Part shown: one piece after another, positions 52,048 to 60,311 of the stretch
Position numbering within the stretch: the first letter of the stretch is position 1
How the letters are laid out: each line of letters begins with the position of its first letter
Assembly: GCA_947479455.1 (NCBI GenBank)
Contig: CANJZE010000014.1
Coordinates: 45,235 to 109,234, forward strand
Source of the DNA: Bacteroidota bacterium
GTDB lineage: Bacteria; Bacteroidota; Bacteroidia; Chitinophagales; LD1
Direction of reading: 5' to 3'
Length of the DNA: 64,000 nt
Position numbers and translations under genes: made by a program
Notes under the pieces: model-generated
The model's database searches: none
What the model was told of the DNA's origin: nothing
The model's input: only the letters and a program-made list of their open reading frames with translations

Positions 52048-52169
52048 GTCATGCTGAATGCAGGCTTTGTGAAATGAAGCATCTTGTATTGATGAACTCG
52101 AAATACAAGTTCTCCCGCAAAGCAGGAGCGGGACCGGCCCTCACTTCGGAAACCTTCGTTCGGGATGAC
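52048..52169. repeat. GTCAT...ATGAC palindromic element
   Basis: A 122-bp block that opens with GTCATGCTGAATGCAGGC and closes with CGTTCGGGATGAC. It has internal partial palindromes, such as TTGTATT and AATACAA around GATGAACTCGA. The ends match those of the elements at 3177-3261. It contains no ORF, so it is a miniature repeat rather than an insertion sequence. Confidence 0.65.
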
Positions 52170-52193
52170 AAACTTCTTTAAAGAGAATGTGAA

Positions 52194-52227
52194 ACAAAAA
52201 ATCCTTCCCGTTTTTTCGGGAAGGATT
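52194..52227 (-). terminator. Terminator after dnaA
   Basis: Perfect 11-bp stem AATCCTTCCCG/CGGGAAGGATT with a 6-nt loop. On the minus strand it is followed by TTTTTTG. It lies 50 bp past the dnaA stop. Confidence 0.88.
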
Positions 52228-52276
52228 CTGTATTTGTATTGTCTTAATACTCAATACTAATTACTCAATGCTGTTT

Positions 52277-53722
52277 TTAAGAAATACTCATTTGAATTTT
52301 CTTCTGAATATCGGCTACTGCTTCTCTGAACTCCTGGTCAGTATCAATCAAATTTTGAACCGCCTGACAAGAGTGAATAACTGTAGAGTGGTCTCTTCCG
52401 CCAAAATGTTTTCCAATAACCTTAAGCGAATTCTTGGTGTAGTTTTTTGCTAAGAACATAGACAACTGACGCGCCTGAACAATCATACGCTTTCTTGTCT
52501 TCTCGCGAAGCATATCCACGTTTACACTAAAATAATCGCAAACAGTTTTTTGTATGTAGTCAATAGAAACCTCGCGCGAAATGCTCTTCACAAAGTTCTT
52601 GATAATCTTCTTCGCTAAATCCAAATCAACTTCTTTCTTATTTAAAGAAGCCTGTGCCAGCAATGAAATCAAAGCGGCTTCCAGTTCACGAACGTTGGTG
52701 TTGATGTTGTAAGCCACAAACTCAACTACCTCACGCGGCAACTCAATTCCATCGGCATACATTTTCTTTTCAAGAATAGCGATGCGGGTTTCAAAATCAG
52801 GAATTTGCAAATCTGCACTCAATCCCCATTTAAAACGGCTCAGCAATCTTTCTTCCATTCCTTCTAAATCTCTTGGAGGACGGTCAGTGGTCAACACTAA
52901 CTGTTTTCCGTTTTGATGTAAGTGATTAAAAATGTGGAAGAAAATATCCTGCGTCTTTTCTTTGTTACCGAAGAACTGAATATCGTCCATCAACAATACA
53001 TCAATCAATTGATAGAAGTGAACGAAGTCATTCACCGAGTTGTTTTTTACCGCATCAAAAAACTGATTGGTAAATTTTTCACTCGATACATATAATACTG
53101 TCTTGTTCGGAAAGTTTGCTTTCACTTCGTTACCTATAGCTTGTGCTAAGTGCGTTTTACCCAAACCAACTCCTCCGTAAATAACCAAAGGATTGAAGGC
53201 AGTGCCTCCGGGTTTTTGAGCAACTGCGTAACCCGCGCTGCGCGCTAAGCGATTGCAATCACCTTCCACATACGAATCGAAATTGTAGTTCGCATTCAAC
53301 TGCGGGTCAACATTAATTTTTTTCAAACCCGGAATAATAAAGGGGTTTTTAATTTGATTTCCATTTAGGAAATAAGGAAACCCAACTTCGGGATTCTGAT
53401 TGTTTCCTGAATTTTGGTTCGGATAATCAACTGTAGAAGGTGTGTTCGCGTTCGAAGAATTTTCTACTACTATTCGGTATTCCAACTGCGCGTTGTTGCC
53501 CAACTCGCGTTTAACTGTTTTGCGCAACAACGAAACATAATGCTCTTCCAGCCACTCGTAAAAAAACTGTGACGGTACCTGAATAGTGAGAACAGTTCCA
53601 TTTAATTCTACTGGTCTTATCGGTTCGAACCACGTTTTAAAACTTTGTGCACTTACGTTGTCTTTGATTATTTCGAGGCAGCTGTTCCAAACGCTGTTAG
53701 CCGATTTTTCTTTCATGCTCAC
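52277..53722 (-). CDS. dnaA: Chromosomal replication initiator DnaA
   Basis: 481 aa. Domain I (SVWNSCLEIIKDNVSAQSFK), a variable domain II (about 110-140, Asn/Pro-rich), then the AAA+ domain with Walker A VIYGGVGLGKTHLAQAIGNE, Walker B DVLLMDDIQFF and sensor I LTTDRPPRDLEG. The C-terminal DNA-binding domain carries the DnaA-box recognition helix GRDHSTVIHSC. It opens oriC and controls replication start. It is monocistronic with a strong terminator. No cluster of DnaA boxes was seen in the flanking gaps. Confidence 0.97.
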   Translation of the reverse strand: MSMKEKSANSVWNSCLEIIKDNVSAQSFKTWFEPIRPVELNGTVLTIQVPSQFFYEWLEEHYVSLLRKTVKRELGNNAQLEYRIVVENSSNANTPSTVDYPNQNSGNNQNPEVGFPYFLNGNQIKNPFIIPGLKKINVDPQLNANYNFDSYVEGDCNRLARSAGYAVAQKPGGTAFNPLVIYGGVGLGKTHLAQAIGNEVKANFPNKTVLYVSSEKFTNQFFDAVKNNSVNDFVHFYQLIDVLLMDDIQFFGNKEKTQDIFFHIFNHLHQNGKQLVLTTDRPPRDLEGMEERLLSRFKWGLSADLQIPDFETRIAILEKKMYADGIELPREVVEFVAYNINTNVRELEAALISLLAQASLNKKEVDLDLAKKIIKNFVKSISREVSIDYIQKTVCDYFSVNVDMLREKTRKRMIVQARQLSMFLAKNYTKNSLKVIGKHFGGRDHSTVIHSCQAVQNLIDTDQEFREAVADIQKKIQMSIS

Positions 53723-53790
53723 TAATTCTTTAAAGGGTGGACTAAATAATGTGTGTGTCGTAAGACAACGTGAAAATGAAGAAAAGAAAG

Positions 53791-53825
53791 TTTACAAAAA
53801 AATTTTTTGCGTTTGTTTTTGTAAA
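53791..53825. other. AT-rich inverted repeat upstream of dnaA
   Basis: TTTACAAAAA (53791-53800) and TTTTTGTAAA (53816-53825) are a perfect 10-bp inverted repeat in a very A/T-rich gap of 166 bp upstream of dnaA. It could be a duplex-unwinding or regulatory feature; there is no direct evidence for either. Confidence 0.4.
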
Positions 53826-53888
53826 TATTTTTTCGAAAAAAAGATTTTGTTATCCTTCTTTTTTCAATAAAATATTTTAGTTAGGCAC

Positions 53889-54806
53889 TCACTTCGAAAT
53901 CAATTGCGGTGCTCCAGGCAACAAAATTCCTTTCCGTTTTTTCTCGAAATAAAAATCTAAACGTCCGAGATAAATTCCTGCCCATCCCACTTGATTCACC
54001 AGAACCTTTGCTCCGTCTGCGTTTGCAAATTCATCGGGCTTCGTAAAAAAGGTGTGTGTGTGTCCTCCTAAAATCAAATCAATATTTTTTGATTGATACG
54101 CCAGGTCCATATCGCTCACTTTTTTCTCATCGTATTTATAACCGATATGCGAAAGACAAATTACTAAATCGCAATCTTGTTCATACTTTAAATGTTTCGC
54201 CATTTTATTCGCATTCACAATTGGGTCGTTGTATCGAACCCCACCGAAAGATTCTTTCGGCACTAATCCTTGTAATTCTATTCCAATTCCAAACACGCCC
54301 ACTTTAACATCATCATACTTGAAAATTTTGTGTGTTTGAATTTTTCCTTCCATTACCGTATCCGTAAAATCGTAGTTGCAATTCAAAAACGGAAATGATG
54401 CATGCGTCAACTGTTTTACAAATCCATCGAGACCTGCATCAAAATCATGATTGCCGAGTGTTGAAGCATCATACTTCATTTCGCTCATCAACTTAAATTC
54501 CAATTCACCACCATATTTATTGAAGTAAGGAGTGCCCTGCCAAATATCACCAACATCTAAAAGCAAAACATTTTTTTCTTGCTTACGAATTTCATTGAGC
54601 AAAACTGCGCGCTGTGCAAAACCTCCAAGCCCCTGATATTTTCCGCCATCCATGGGGAAAGGTTCAATGCGGCTGTGCTGATCGTTAGTATGAAGAATCG
54701 TGATTTTCCGTGCATCCCCTTTTGCAAATGCTTCGAGCGGAAAACTTCCTGCACCAATCAATACGCCTGCTGCTATCGAATTTTGTATGAACTCTCTGCG
54801 TTTCAT
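53889..54806 (-). CDS. 5'-nucleotidase-type metallophosphoesterase, N-terminal catalytic half
   Basis: 305 aa. The twin-arginine-like start (MKRREFIQNSIAAGVLIG) suggests Tat export. The dinuclear metal centre is intact: ITILHTNDQHSRIEPF, LLLDVGDIWQGTPYF, TLGNHDFDAGLDG, VICLSHIGYKYDEK and LILGGHTHTF. The C-terminal substrate-binding domain that UshA-type nucleotidases carry in the same chain is missing. It is encoded by the adjacent upstream gene (54835-55602), so the enzyme appears split in two. Confidence 0.9.
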   Translation of the reverse strand: MKRREFIQNSIAAGVLIGAGSFPLEAFAKGDARKITILHTNDQHSRIEPFPMDGGKYQGLGGFAQRAVLLNEIRKQEKNVLLLDVGDIWQGTPYFNKYGGELEFKLMSEMKYDASTLGNHDFDAGLDGFVKQLTHASFPFLNCNYDFTDTVMEGKIQTHKIFKYDDVKVGVFGIGIELQGLVPKESFGGVRYNDPIVNANKMAKHLKYEQDCDLVICLSHIGYKYDEKKVSDMDLAYQSKNIDLILGGHTHTFFTKPDEFANADGAKVLVNQVGWAGIYLGRLDFYFEKKRKGILLPGAPQLISK

Positions 54807-54834
54807 TTTCTCATTTACTAATTTCCGAATTTAC

Positions 54835-55602
54835 TCATTCTGTTTTCTGTACTCTTCCGTCAATTATACTTTTAATATGTTCTCCTTTTGTATTCATTTC
54901 TTTCAATCCATCAATAAGAGCATCGCGCAAACTTTTTTTCAGAATTGCCTTTGGCAAATACGAAAGCATAATGCAGTTATCACCGCCTTGCGCCAAATAA
55001 TCTGAAACTGCAATGGTGTAATTTTTATTCAAGTCGAGTGGTTCGCCATTTATAAAAACATCAAACGCTTTTTCCTTGTTGAATTTGTATCGGGCTCCGC
55101 TAATCTGCCAGCCGCCTTTAAACGCCATGTAATTAAAAAGAGTGTCGAGTGTTTTTCCGTTCACGGTCATTATATCAATCAGGTTTTCAAAAGGCATCAA
55201 CTCAATTATTTTTCCCAGAGTAATATTTCCTTTGGGTAAATTTGGTAAGCGAATTCCTCCATTGTTTAGAAAAGTAAAATCAACCTTGCAGTTGCAGTAA
55301 TCCTGACTCTTTTTCAAAACCAGGTCGCACATCAAATTTCCTAAATCACTTTCAGGAACTGATTTCGTAAGGATGGTATCTGAAATACAAAGCACCACAT
55401 TCATCTCCTTGTCAAGCGAATCTTTGTAAGGGCGAATGATGGCAGCAATCTTTTCATCGCTGGGCGAATTCGGATTGAGCCGTTCTTCTTTGAATTTGTA
55501 TTCAGTAACAATGTAGTGCTTGGTGCATGAAGACAACGCCCCCAACCCCCCGAAGGGGGCTATAAAGACAAGCAGCCGTAAAAATTTAAACACAGTTTTC
55601 AT
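54835..55602 (-). CDS. 5'-nucleotidase C-terminal domain lipoprotein
   Basis: 255 aa from the ATG at 55602 (MKTVFKFLRLLVFI); the track start at 55704 lies within the mutase gene. The lipoprotein signal ends in LSSC. The body is the UshA C-terminal domain: GNLMCDLVLKKSQ, FTFLNNGGIRLPNLPKGNIT, IMTVNGKTLDTLFNYMAFKG and YTIAVSDYLAQGGDNC, with the FNNGGIR-like substrate loop. It is expected to pair with the metallophosphatase encoded 28 bp downstream. The hydrophobic core of its signal peptide (APFGGLGA) is encoded by a C/G-run repeat. Confidence 0.85.
   Translation of the reverse strand: MKTVFKFLRLLVFIAPFGGLGALSSCTKHYIVTEYKFKEERLNPNSPSDEKIAAIIRPYKDSLDKEMNVVLCISDTILTKSVPESDLGNLMCDLVLKKSQDYCNCKVDFTFLNNGGIRLPNLPKGNITLGKIIELMPFENLIDIMTVNGKTLDTLFNYMAFKGGWQISGARYKFNKEKAFDVFINGEPLDLNKNYTIAVSDYLAQGGDNCIMLSYLPKAILKKSLRDALIDGLKEMNTKGEHIKSIIDGRVQKTE
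55538..55561. repeat. C/G-run repeat within a signal peptide
   Basis: GCCCCCAACCCCCCGAAGGG then GGCT; on the minus strand this reads AGCCCCCTTCGGGGGGTTGG then GGGC. It matches the form of the intergenic repeat at 45432-45458, with run lengths changed. It is in frame in the lipoprotein gene. Confidence 0.75.
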
Positions 55603-55642
55603 AATAGAAAAATGGTCTGATCTTCGGTGCAGACCCGAGAGA

Positions 55643-57190
55643 TTATCCTTGATACTCTCCGTAAATCTCTCTGAGCGAATCTGCAATTTCTCCAAGCGTT
55701 GCATAATTTTCTACCGCTTCAATTACAAACGGAATTATATTTTTTTCTTCGCGGCTTGCCTCTTTAATACTTTTCAAACTCAGCTTTACTTTTTCATTAT
55801 TTCTTCTCGCTCGAAGCTTCGCTAACTTATCAGATTGAATTTTGCGGATTGAATCATCTATACGAAGAAGTCCCGTTGGTATTCCTTCTTTTTCCGCAAA
55901 TTGATTTACGCCTACAATTATTTTTCCTTTCGACTCAACTGCCTGCTGATAAGTATAGGATGCGCGCGCAATTTCATTTTGCATAAATCCTTGTTCAATC
56001 GCTGCAACGCTTCCACCCATTTCATCAATGCGCTGAATGTATTTCCAAGCGGCTTCTTCAATTTGATCGGTAAGTGTTTCAATAAAATAAGAACCCGCAA
56101 GCGGGTCAACGGTTTCTGTTACACCGCTTTCGTAACCAATAATCTGTTGTGTGCGCAATGCAACTTTTGCTGCTTCTTCGGTTGGGAGAGAAAGCGCTTC
56201 ATCATATCCGTTGGTATGTAATGATTGTGTGCCTCCTAAAACTGCCGCCAATGCCTGAAGTGTAACTCGTGAAATATTATTCTTCGGTTGTTGTGCAGTT
56301 AGCGTGCTTCCACCGGTTTGTGTATGAAAGCGCAACATTTGCGCTTTTGCATCATTAGCACCTAAGTCTGTTGTAATCTTTGCCCACATTCTTCGCGCAG
56401 CGCGGAACTTAGCCACTTCTTCAAAAAAATTATTGTGTGCATTGAAGAAGAAAGAAAGCCGCTGACCAAACTGATTGATGTCTAATCCTTTTTTCTGTGC
56501 GGCAATACAATATGCTTTTCCGTTGCTCAAGGTAAACGCAATTTCCTGCACAGCAGTTGAACCGGCTTCACGAATGTGATAACCTGAAATTGAAATCGTA
56601 TTCCACTTCGGTACTTCGGTGTTACAGTATTCAAAAATATCGGTAATAATTTTCATGCTCGGCTTTGGCGGATAGATATAAGTGCCGCGTGCCGCATATT
56701 CTTTCAGAATATCGTTTTGAATAGTGCCTGATATTTTTTTCAAATCGGCTCCCTGTTTTTTGGCGAGAGCTATATATAAGGAGAGCAAAATGTAAGCGGT
56801 AGAATTAATCGTCATTGAAGTGGAAACATCTTCCAATTTAATTCCCTGAAAGAGAACTTCCATATCTTCCAGTGAGTCAATCGCTACTCCTACTTTTCCA
56901 ACTTCGCCTTCGGCAAGTGCATGGTCACTATCGTAACCTATTTGTGTAGGCAAATCGAACGCCACACTTAAGCCATTTACTCCCTGACTCAACAAATAAT
57001 GATACCGCTTGTTACTTTCCTCTGCAGTAGAGAAGCCCGCATACTGACGCATGGTCCATAACTTGCTGCGATACATTTCAGAATGAACACCGCGCGTAAA
57101 AGGGAATTTGCCCGGCTCCCCAACTTCTCCTTTATATAAGGAGTAAACTCTCTGAATCTCTATTCCGCTATCGGTGGTAAATTTTTTCAT
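55643..57190 (-). CDS. Acyl-CoA mutase large subunit (methylmalonyl-CoA mutase-like)
   Basis: 515 aa TIM-barrel subunit of a B12-dependent acyl-CoA mutase. The C-terminal cobalamin-binding domain (DxHxxG) of full-length MutB is absent, so a separate small subunit must supply B12. Tyr50 ([17 protein letters not shown]) and Arg168 ([17 protein letters not shown]) match the methylmalonyl-specific Tyr89/Arg207 pair of Propionibacterium MCM. The region before ([14 protein letters not shown]) has Lys where MCM has Arg82 and His where it has Tyr75. [13 protein letters not shown] holds the conserved His. The epimerase and MeaB are elsewhere in the window. Confidence 0.88.
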   Translation of the reverse strand: MKKFTTDSGIEIQRVYSLYKGEVGEPGKFPFTRGVHSEMYRSKLWTMRQYAGFSTAEESNKRYHYLLSQGVNGLSVAFDLPTQIGYDSDHALAEGEVGKVGVAIDSLEDMEVLFQGIKLEDVSTSMTINSTAYILLSLYIALAKKQGADLKKISGTIQNDILKEYAARGTYIYPPKPSMKIITDIFEYCNTEVPKWNTISISGYHIREAGSTAVQEIAFTLSNGKAYCIAAQKKGLDINQFGQRLSFFFNAHNNFFEEVAKFRAARRMWAKITTDLGANDAKAQMLRFHTQTGGSTLTAQQPKNNISRVTLQALAAVLGGTQSLHTNGYDEALSLPTEEAAKVALRTQQIIGYESGVTETVDPLAGSYFIETLTDQIEEAAWKYIQRIDEMGGSVAAIEQGFMQNEIARASYTYQQAVESKGKIIVGVNQFAEKEGIPTGLLRIDDSIRKIQSDKLAKLRARRNNEKVKLSLKSIKEASREEKNIIPFVIEAVENYATLGEIADSLREIYGEYQG

Positions 57191-57202
57191 GCTTTTGAAA
57201 TC

Positions 57203-57736
57203 TTAAAACAACTGTCTGCATTCGGCTTTCAAAAACTCAAGAGCATGTTCAGTGGGTAAAGGCATGTTAGCGTTTTGTATTCCGGTGAATAGCGCATTTA
57301 TAAATTGTCCCGCGCTTGCATCGGAAGGTAATTGTGTTCCGAAGAGATTCACGGTCTTTGTCATTTCTTCTTTTGCCTGCACAATTAAATTCCATGCGTT
57401 GCTAGAAACGTAAATTTGCTGAGAGAGGTTATGTTCAAACTCTTCACGAATGTTTTTTACCATGGCATATTGCAATTCGCTAGCCAGCATATCTGGTGTG
57501 CGCACTCTTGAAATAACCGAGAGAAAATTGATGCGCTCTAAAAAAAGTGATAAGCGTTCATACGCCTGCAAACGCAGTTGCACAATGTCTTTATCGCGAC
57601 TTAATTTCAGTTCAATGGCTTTGGCGGTTATTTCGCGCTGCATGTAACGCGTAAGCAAAAAGTAAGCAGTCACAAAAACAATGAGTGCAGGCAAAGTGTA
57701 TTTGAGAATTTCGAGAAGAGCGTTTGCGATTTCCAT
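57203..57736 (-). CDS. Membrane-anchored uncharacterised protein
   Basis: 177 aa from the ATG at 57736 (MEIANALLEILKYTLPALIV). One N-terminal transmembrane helix is followed by a charged helical, probably coiled-coil, region (KAIELKLSRDKDIVQLRLQA) and a helical C-terminal domain. I recall it as a Bacteroidota-specific family with a DUF number, but cannot name it with confidence. It lies just upstream of the mutase gene (12-bp gap) and may be co-transcribed with it. The function is unknown. Confidence 0.6.
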   Translation of the reverse strand: MEIANALLEILKYTLPALIVFVTAYFLLTRYMQREITAKAIELKLSRDKDIVQLRLQAYERLSLFLERINFLSVISRVRTPDMLASELQYAMVKNIREEFEHNLSQQIYVSSNAWNLIVQAKEEMTKTVNLFGTQLPSDASAGQFINALFTGIQNANMPLPTEHALEFLKAECRQLF

Positions 57737-57767
57737 AATGATGATTGCAATAATAAGGGAGAAATAC

Positions 57768-57806
57768 AAGATTCCTCATCCCGATGAAATCGGGACTCGG
57801 AATGAC
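57768..57806. repeat. Half-copy of a GTCAT/ATGAC-type element
   Basis: AGATTCCTCATCCCGATG then AAATCGGGACTCGGAATGAC. It contains a perfect CCCGAT-gaa-ATCGGG hairpin and ends in GGAATGAC, the same end as the elements at 3177-3261 and 52048-52169. It lies between the membrane protein gene and serA. Confidence 0.6.
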
Positions 57807-57813
57807 AAAAACA

Positions 57814-59046
57814 TCAATAAAGCATTCTGACCTTGATGGTACTCTTTACTTCTTTGAGCAAACCGAATGCTTCTTTCGATAATGCTGTGTCTACATCGAG
57901 AACCACGTAACCAATCTCATCGTTGGTTTTTAAATACTGACCGAGGATATTGATGTTGTGCGAAGAAAGCTTAGAGTTGATTTCGCCCAACACGCCCGGC
58001 ACATTTTTGTGAATGTGTAAGATGCGATGTGTTTTTGCTTGCAACTGCAAATTCAATTGCGGCACCGAATGCGAACCCGTAGTGCTTCCTCTTTCTAAAT
58101 AGTTCAGCAGTTTTGAAGTTACATCTAAACCAATATTCAACTGCGCTTCTTCGGTAGAGCCGCCAATGTGTGGAGTGAGAATTACATTCGGAAGATTTTG
58201 CAACACAGTCGAAAATTTTGCTCCGTTCTTTTCTGGCTCTTCAGGAAAAACATCAATGGCTGCCCCTGAAAGTTGTCCGCTTTGCAGCGCATTTTTCAAT
58301 GCCTCTAAATCTACCACATCACCACGACTATAATTAATGAGTATGCTTCCGCGTTTCATGAAAGCAAGCGTTTCTGTATTGAATAAATTGCGTGTAGATA
58401 CTTCGCTTGGAATATGCAGCGTTACAATATTCGAACGTTTCAATAAATCTTTTAGCGAACGAACCTGCTTTGCGTTTCCGTGAGGAAGTTTCGATTCCAC
58501 ATCGAAATAAACTACGTCCATGCCCAGCGCTTCTGCCATTACACTTACCTGCGAACCAATATTTCCGTAACCAACAATGCCCAGCGTTTTTCCGCGCAAC
58601 TCAAAACTTCCTTTCGCATCTTTCTGCCAAATGCCTTCGTGAGCCGCTTTATTTTTATCGGTGATTCTGCGAATGAGCATTACTGAAAGTCCGATTACTA
58701 ATTCGGCAACGCTACGTGTGTTTGCATGAGGCGCATTGAAAACTGCAATTCCTTTTTCGGTGGCGGCTTTCATATTTACTTGATTCACTCCAATGCAGTA
58801 GCAACCTATGGCAAGCAACTTGTTTGCTTTGGCTAAAACTTTTTCAGTCACCAAAGTTTTGCTGCGGATGCCGAGCAGATGCACATCTTTTATTTCGCGC
58901 ATTAAATCGGTTTCGCTTAAAGCACCGCTCAGTTTGCGCACGGTTACATAGCCCGCTTCTTTAAATTCTTCAACCGAAACATCGCTGATGTTTTCGAGTA
59001 GGAGGATATTGATTTTATCTTTTGGGTAAGAAGTATGCTTGGACAT
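57814..59046 (-). CDS. serA: D-3-phosphoglycerate dehydrogenase
   Basis: 410 aa. It catalyses the first step of serine synthesis, from 3-phosphoglycerate to phosphohydroxypyruvate, with NAD. The dinucleotide motif GIVGYGNIGSQV, catalytic Arg in INYSRGDVVD, Glu in the DVFPEEP region and His in ILTPHIGGSTEEAQ are present. The C-terminal ACT domain (ILHIHKNVPGVLGEINSKLS) gives serine feedback regulation, and the length matches the E. coli-type enzyme. It is flanked by repeats on both sides. Confidence 0.95.
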   Translation of the reverse strand: MSKHTSYPKDKINILLLENISDVSVEEFKEAGYVTVRKLSGALSETDLMREIKDVHLLGIRSKTLVTEKVLAKANKLLAIGCYCIGVNQVNMKAATEKGIAVFNAPHANTRSVAELVIGLSVMLIRRITDKNKAAHEGIWQKDAKGSFELRGKTLGIVGYGNIGSQVSVMAEALGMDVVYFDVESKLPHGNAKQVRSLKDLLKRSNIVTLHIPSEVSTRNLFNTETLAFMKRGSILINYSRGDVVDLEALKNALQSGQLSGAAIDVFPEEPEKNGAKFSTVLQNLPNVILTPHIGGSTEEAQLNIGLDVTSKLLNYLERGSTTGSHSVPQLNLQLQAKTHRILHIHKNVPGVLGEINSKLSSHNINILGQYLKTNDEIGYVVLDVDTALSKEAFGLLKEVKSTIKVRMLY

Positions 59047-59052
59047 GTTTAT

Positions 59053-59157
59053 GTGTTACTGGTTACGGGTTGGCAGTTGCGTGTTAATACAAAATACAAA
59101 GTTGTTTTCTCTTATGACAAATACCAACTCGTAACCATCAACTCGCAACCCGCAACT
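59053..59157. repeat. Intergenic inverted word array (GGTTACG/GTTGCG type)
   Basis: TGGTTACG at 59060-59067 has an exact inverse CGTAACCA at 59130-59137. The flanks continue as GGGTTGGCAGTTGCG on the left and CAACTCGCAACCCGCAAC on the right, again built of related words. It fills the gap between serA and the sod gene. Confidence 0.7.
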
Positions 59158-59158
59158 A

Positions 59159-59764
59159 TTATTTCGCTTCAGCAAAACGTTTTGCTACTTGGGCCCAATT
59201 AACTACGTTGAAGAATGCAGTGATATAATCGGGTCTGCGGTTTTGGTAGTTGAGATAGTAAGCGTGTTCCCAAACATCTAAACCGAGAATTGGTGTGCCT
59301 TTGCATTCTGCGATATCCATTAAAGGATTGTCCTGATTTGGAGTAGAACAAACCGCCAACTTGCCACCGCTTACACATAACCAAGCCCAGCCCGAACCGA
59401 AACGCGTAGTAGCGGCTTTGGTAAATTCTGCTTTAAAATTATCGAACGATACAAACGAATTGTTGATGGCTTCTGCCAGTGCGCCCGATGGAGCACCACC
59501 AGCGTTTGGTGCCATAATTTGCCAGAAGAAAGAGTGGTTCCAATGTCCGCCACCATTGTTGCGAACCGGTGCAGGAAGTTTAGAAATGTTCGCGAGAATT
59601 TCTTCAAGCGATTTGGTTTCCCATTCGGTGCCAGCAAGCGCAGCATTTAAATTAGTTACATAAGCATTGTGGTGTTTGCCATGGTGAATTTCCATGGTGC
59701 GCGCATCTACATGCGGTTCGAGTGCATCGAACGAATAAGGCAAAGCCGGTAGTGTAAAAGCCAT
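59159..59764 (-). CDS. Superoxide dismutase, Mn/Fe family (Mn-like)
   Basis: 201 aa. It dismutates superoxide to O2 and H2O2. Metal ligands are in [10 protein letters not shown] (His), [13 protein letters not shown] (His), [12 protein letters not shown] (Asp, His). The Gly at the NNGGGHWNH position together with Gln in STPNQDNP follows the Mn-type pattern, not the AAQVWNH of iron enzymes; some Bacteroidota enzymes are cambialistic, so metal preference is not settled. Repeats lie upstream and downstream. Confidence 0.94.
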   Translation of the reverse strand: MAFTLPALPYSFDALEPHVDARTMEIHHGKHHNAYVTNLNAALAGTEWETKSLEEILANISKLPAPVRNNGGGHWNHSFFWQIMAPNAGGAPSGALAEAINNSFVSFDNFKAEFTKAATTRFGSGWAWLCVSGGKLAVCSTPNQDNPLMDIAECKGTPILGLDVWEHAYYLNYQNRRPDYITAFFNVVNWAQVAKRFAEAK

Positions 59765-59855
59765 TGTATTTTGTTTTTAGTTTTTAGAAAATGATTGTTG
59801 AGGGTGCGAAAGTAAAATGTTTTGAGATTTTTTGGTTGATGATTCAATGGCATAA

Positions 59856-59891
59856 AAAAGCGCGTCCCGCAATTCTGCGGTACGCGCTTTT
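59856..59891. terminator. Terminator between the small-protein pair and sod
   Basis: AAAAGCGCGTCCCGCA pairs with TGCGGTACGCGCTTTT (16 bp, one mismatch) with a 4-nt loop. T-runs exist on both strands. On the minus strand it ends the small membrane protein operon. Confidence 0.88.
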
Positions 59892-59939
59892 GGGTTGAGT
59901 TTTTGCGTTGATGATATCGCCAACGCAAAACAAAATTTC

Positions 59940-60035
59940 TTAAGAATGCGATTTCTTATAATCTTGGTATTGAATGATGCTAAATGTTACAATCGCTGCA
60001 CCCAAAAGTATTCCGCAAAGAAGTATGAATTCCAT
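59940..60035 (-). CDS. Very small membrane protein (31 aa)
   Basis: Not in the ORF track. ATG at 60035; translation MEFILLCGILLGAAIVTFSI then IQYQDYKKSHS. One transmembrane helix (residues 3-21) and a basic tail. The ATG lies one base after the stop of the 66-aa gene (TAA-t-ATG), a coupled arrangement. A strong terminator follows 48 bp downstream. Standard gene context and signal-anchor composition support it, but the size makes the call uncertain. The function is unknown. Confidence 0.6.
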   Translation of the reverse strand: MEFILLCGILLGAAIVTFSIIQYQDYKKSHS

Positions 60036-60036
60036 A

Positions 60037-60237
60037 TTAGTTTGTTTTAGTTTTATTTCTCATTAGCAGGAAACCAAGTATAGCTAACACCACCGCCACA
60101 CTTGCCCCAACAATTATCACAATTACGTTTGATAATCCCTGAATTTTAAGAACCGAAGAAAGAACAACACCACCAATCAACAATTTGGAAACATCTACAA
60201 AATATTTTCCAACTTCTTTCTTCAACTCTTTATCCAT
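60037..60237 (-). CDS. Small two-helix membrane protein (DUF6722-like)
   Basis: 66 aa: MDKELKKEVGKYFVDVSKLL, then two transmembrane helices (about residues 18-33 and 38-59) and a basic C-terminus RNKTKTN. The pattern KYFVDVSKLLIGGVVL resembles small Bacteroidota proteins annotated DUF6722; this is from memory. It precedes the 31-aa ORF by one base. No function is known. Confidence 0.65.
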   Translation of the reverse strand: MDKELKKEVGKYFVDVSKLLIGGVVLSSVLKIQGLSNVIVIIVGASVAVVLAILGFLLMRNKTKTN

Positions 60238-60267
60238 ACTTCAAATTTACAACTAATGATTCAAATC

Positions 60268-60302
60268 AAAAAGCGCGAGGGTTTTTCTTCGCGCTTTTTT
60301 TG
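60268..60302 (-). terminator. Terminator after the small exported protein gene
   Basis: AAAAAGCGCGA pairs with TCGCGCTTTTT (11 bp) with a 10-nt loop; the minus strand continues in T residues. It lies between the genes at 60312 and 60237. Confidence 0.85.
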
Positions 60303-60311
60303 TATTTGTAT

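Larger units (their letters stand above)
51749..52276. other. Gene-free region between rho and dnaA
   Basis: 528 bp without a convincing gene. It holds the start region of rho, the dnaA terminator (52194-52227) and the GTCAT...ATGAC palindromic element (52048-52169). The only ORF in the track (51830-52057, plus strand) has no recognisable motif and runs into the repeat. No clear TAnnTTTG promoter was found for rho on the minus strand. Confidence 0.6.

Noticed and set aside
51830-52057. 75-aa plus-strand ORF between rho and dnaA.
   Set aside because: No motif, no promoter, and its end lies in the palindromic element.
53723-53888. Possible oriC upstream of dnaA.
   Set aside because: The gap is AT-rich and has an inverted repeat, but I found only one partial TTATCC and no cluster of DnaA boxes.
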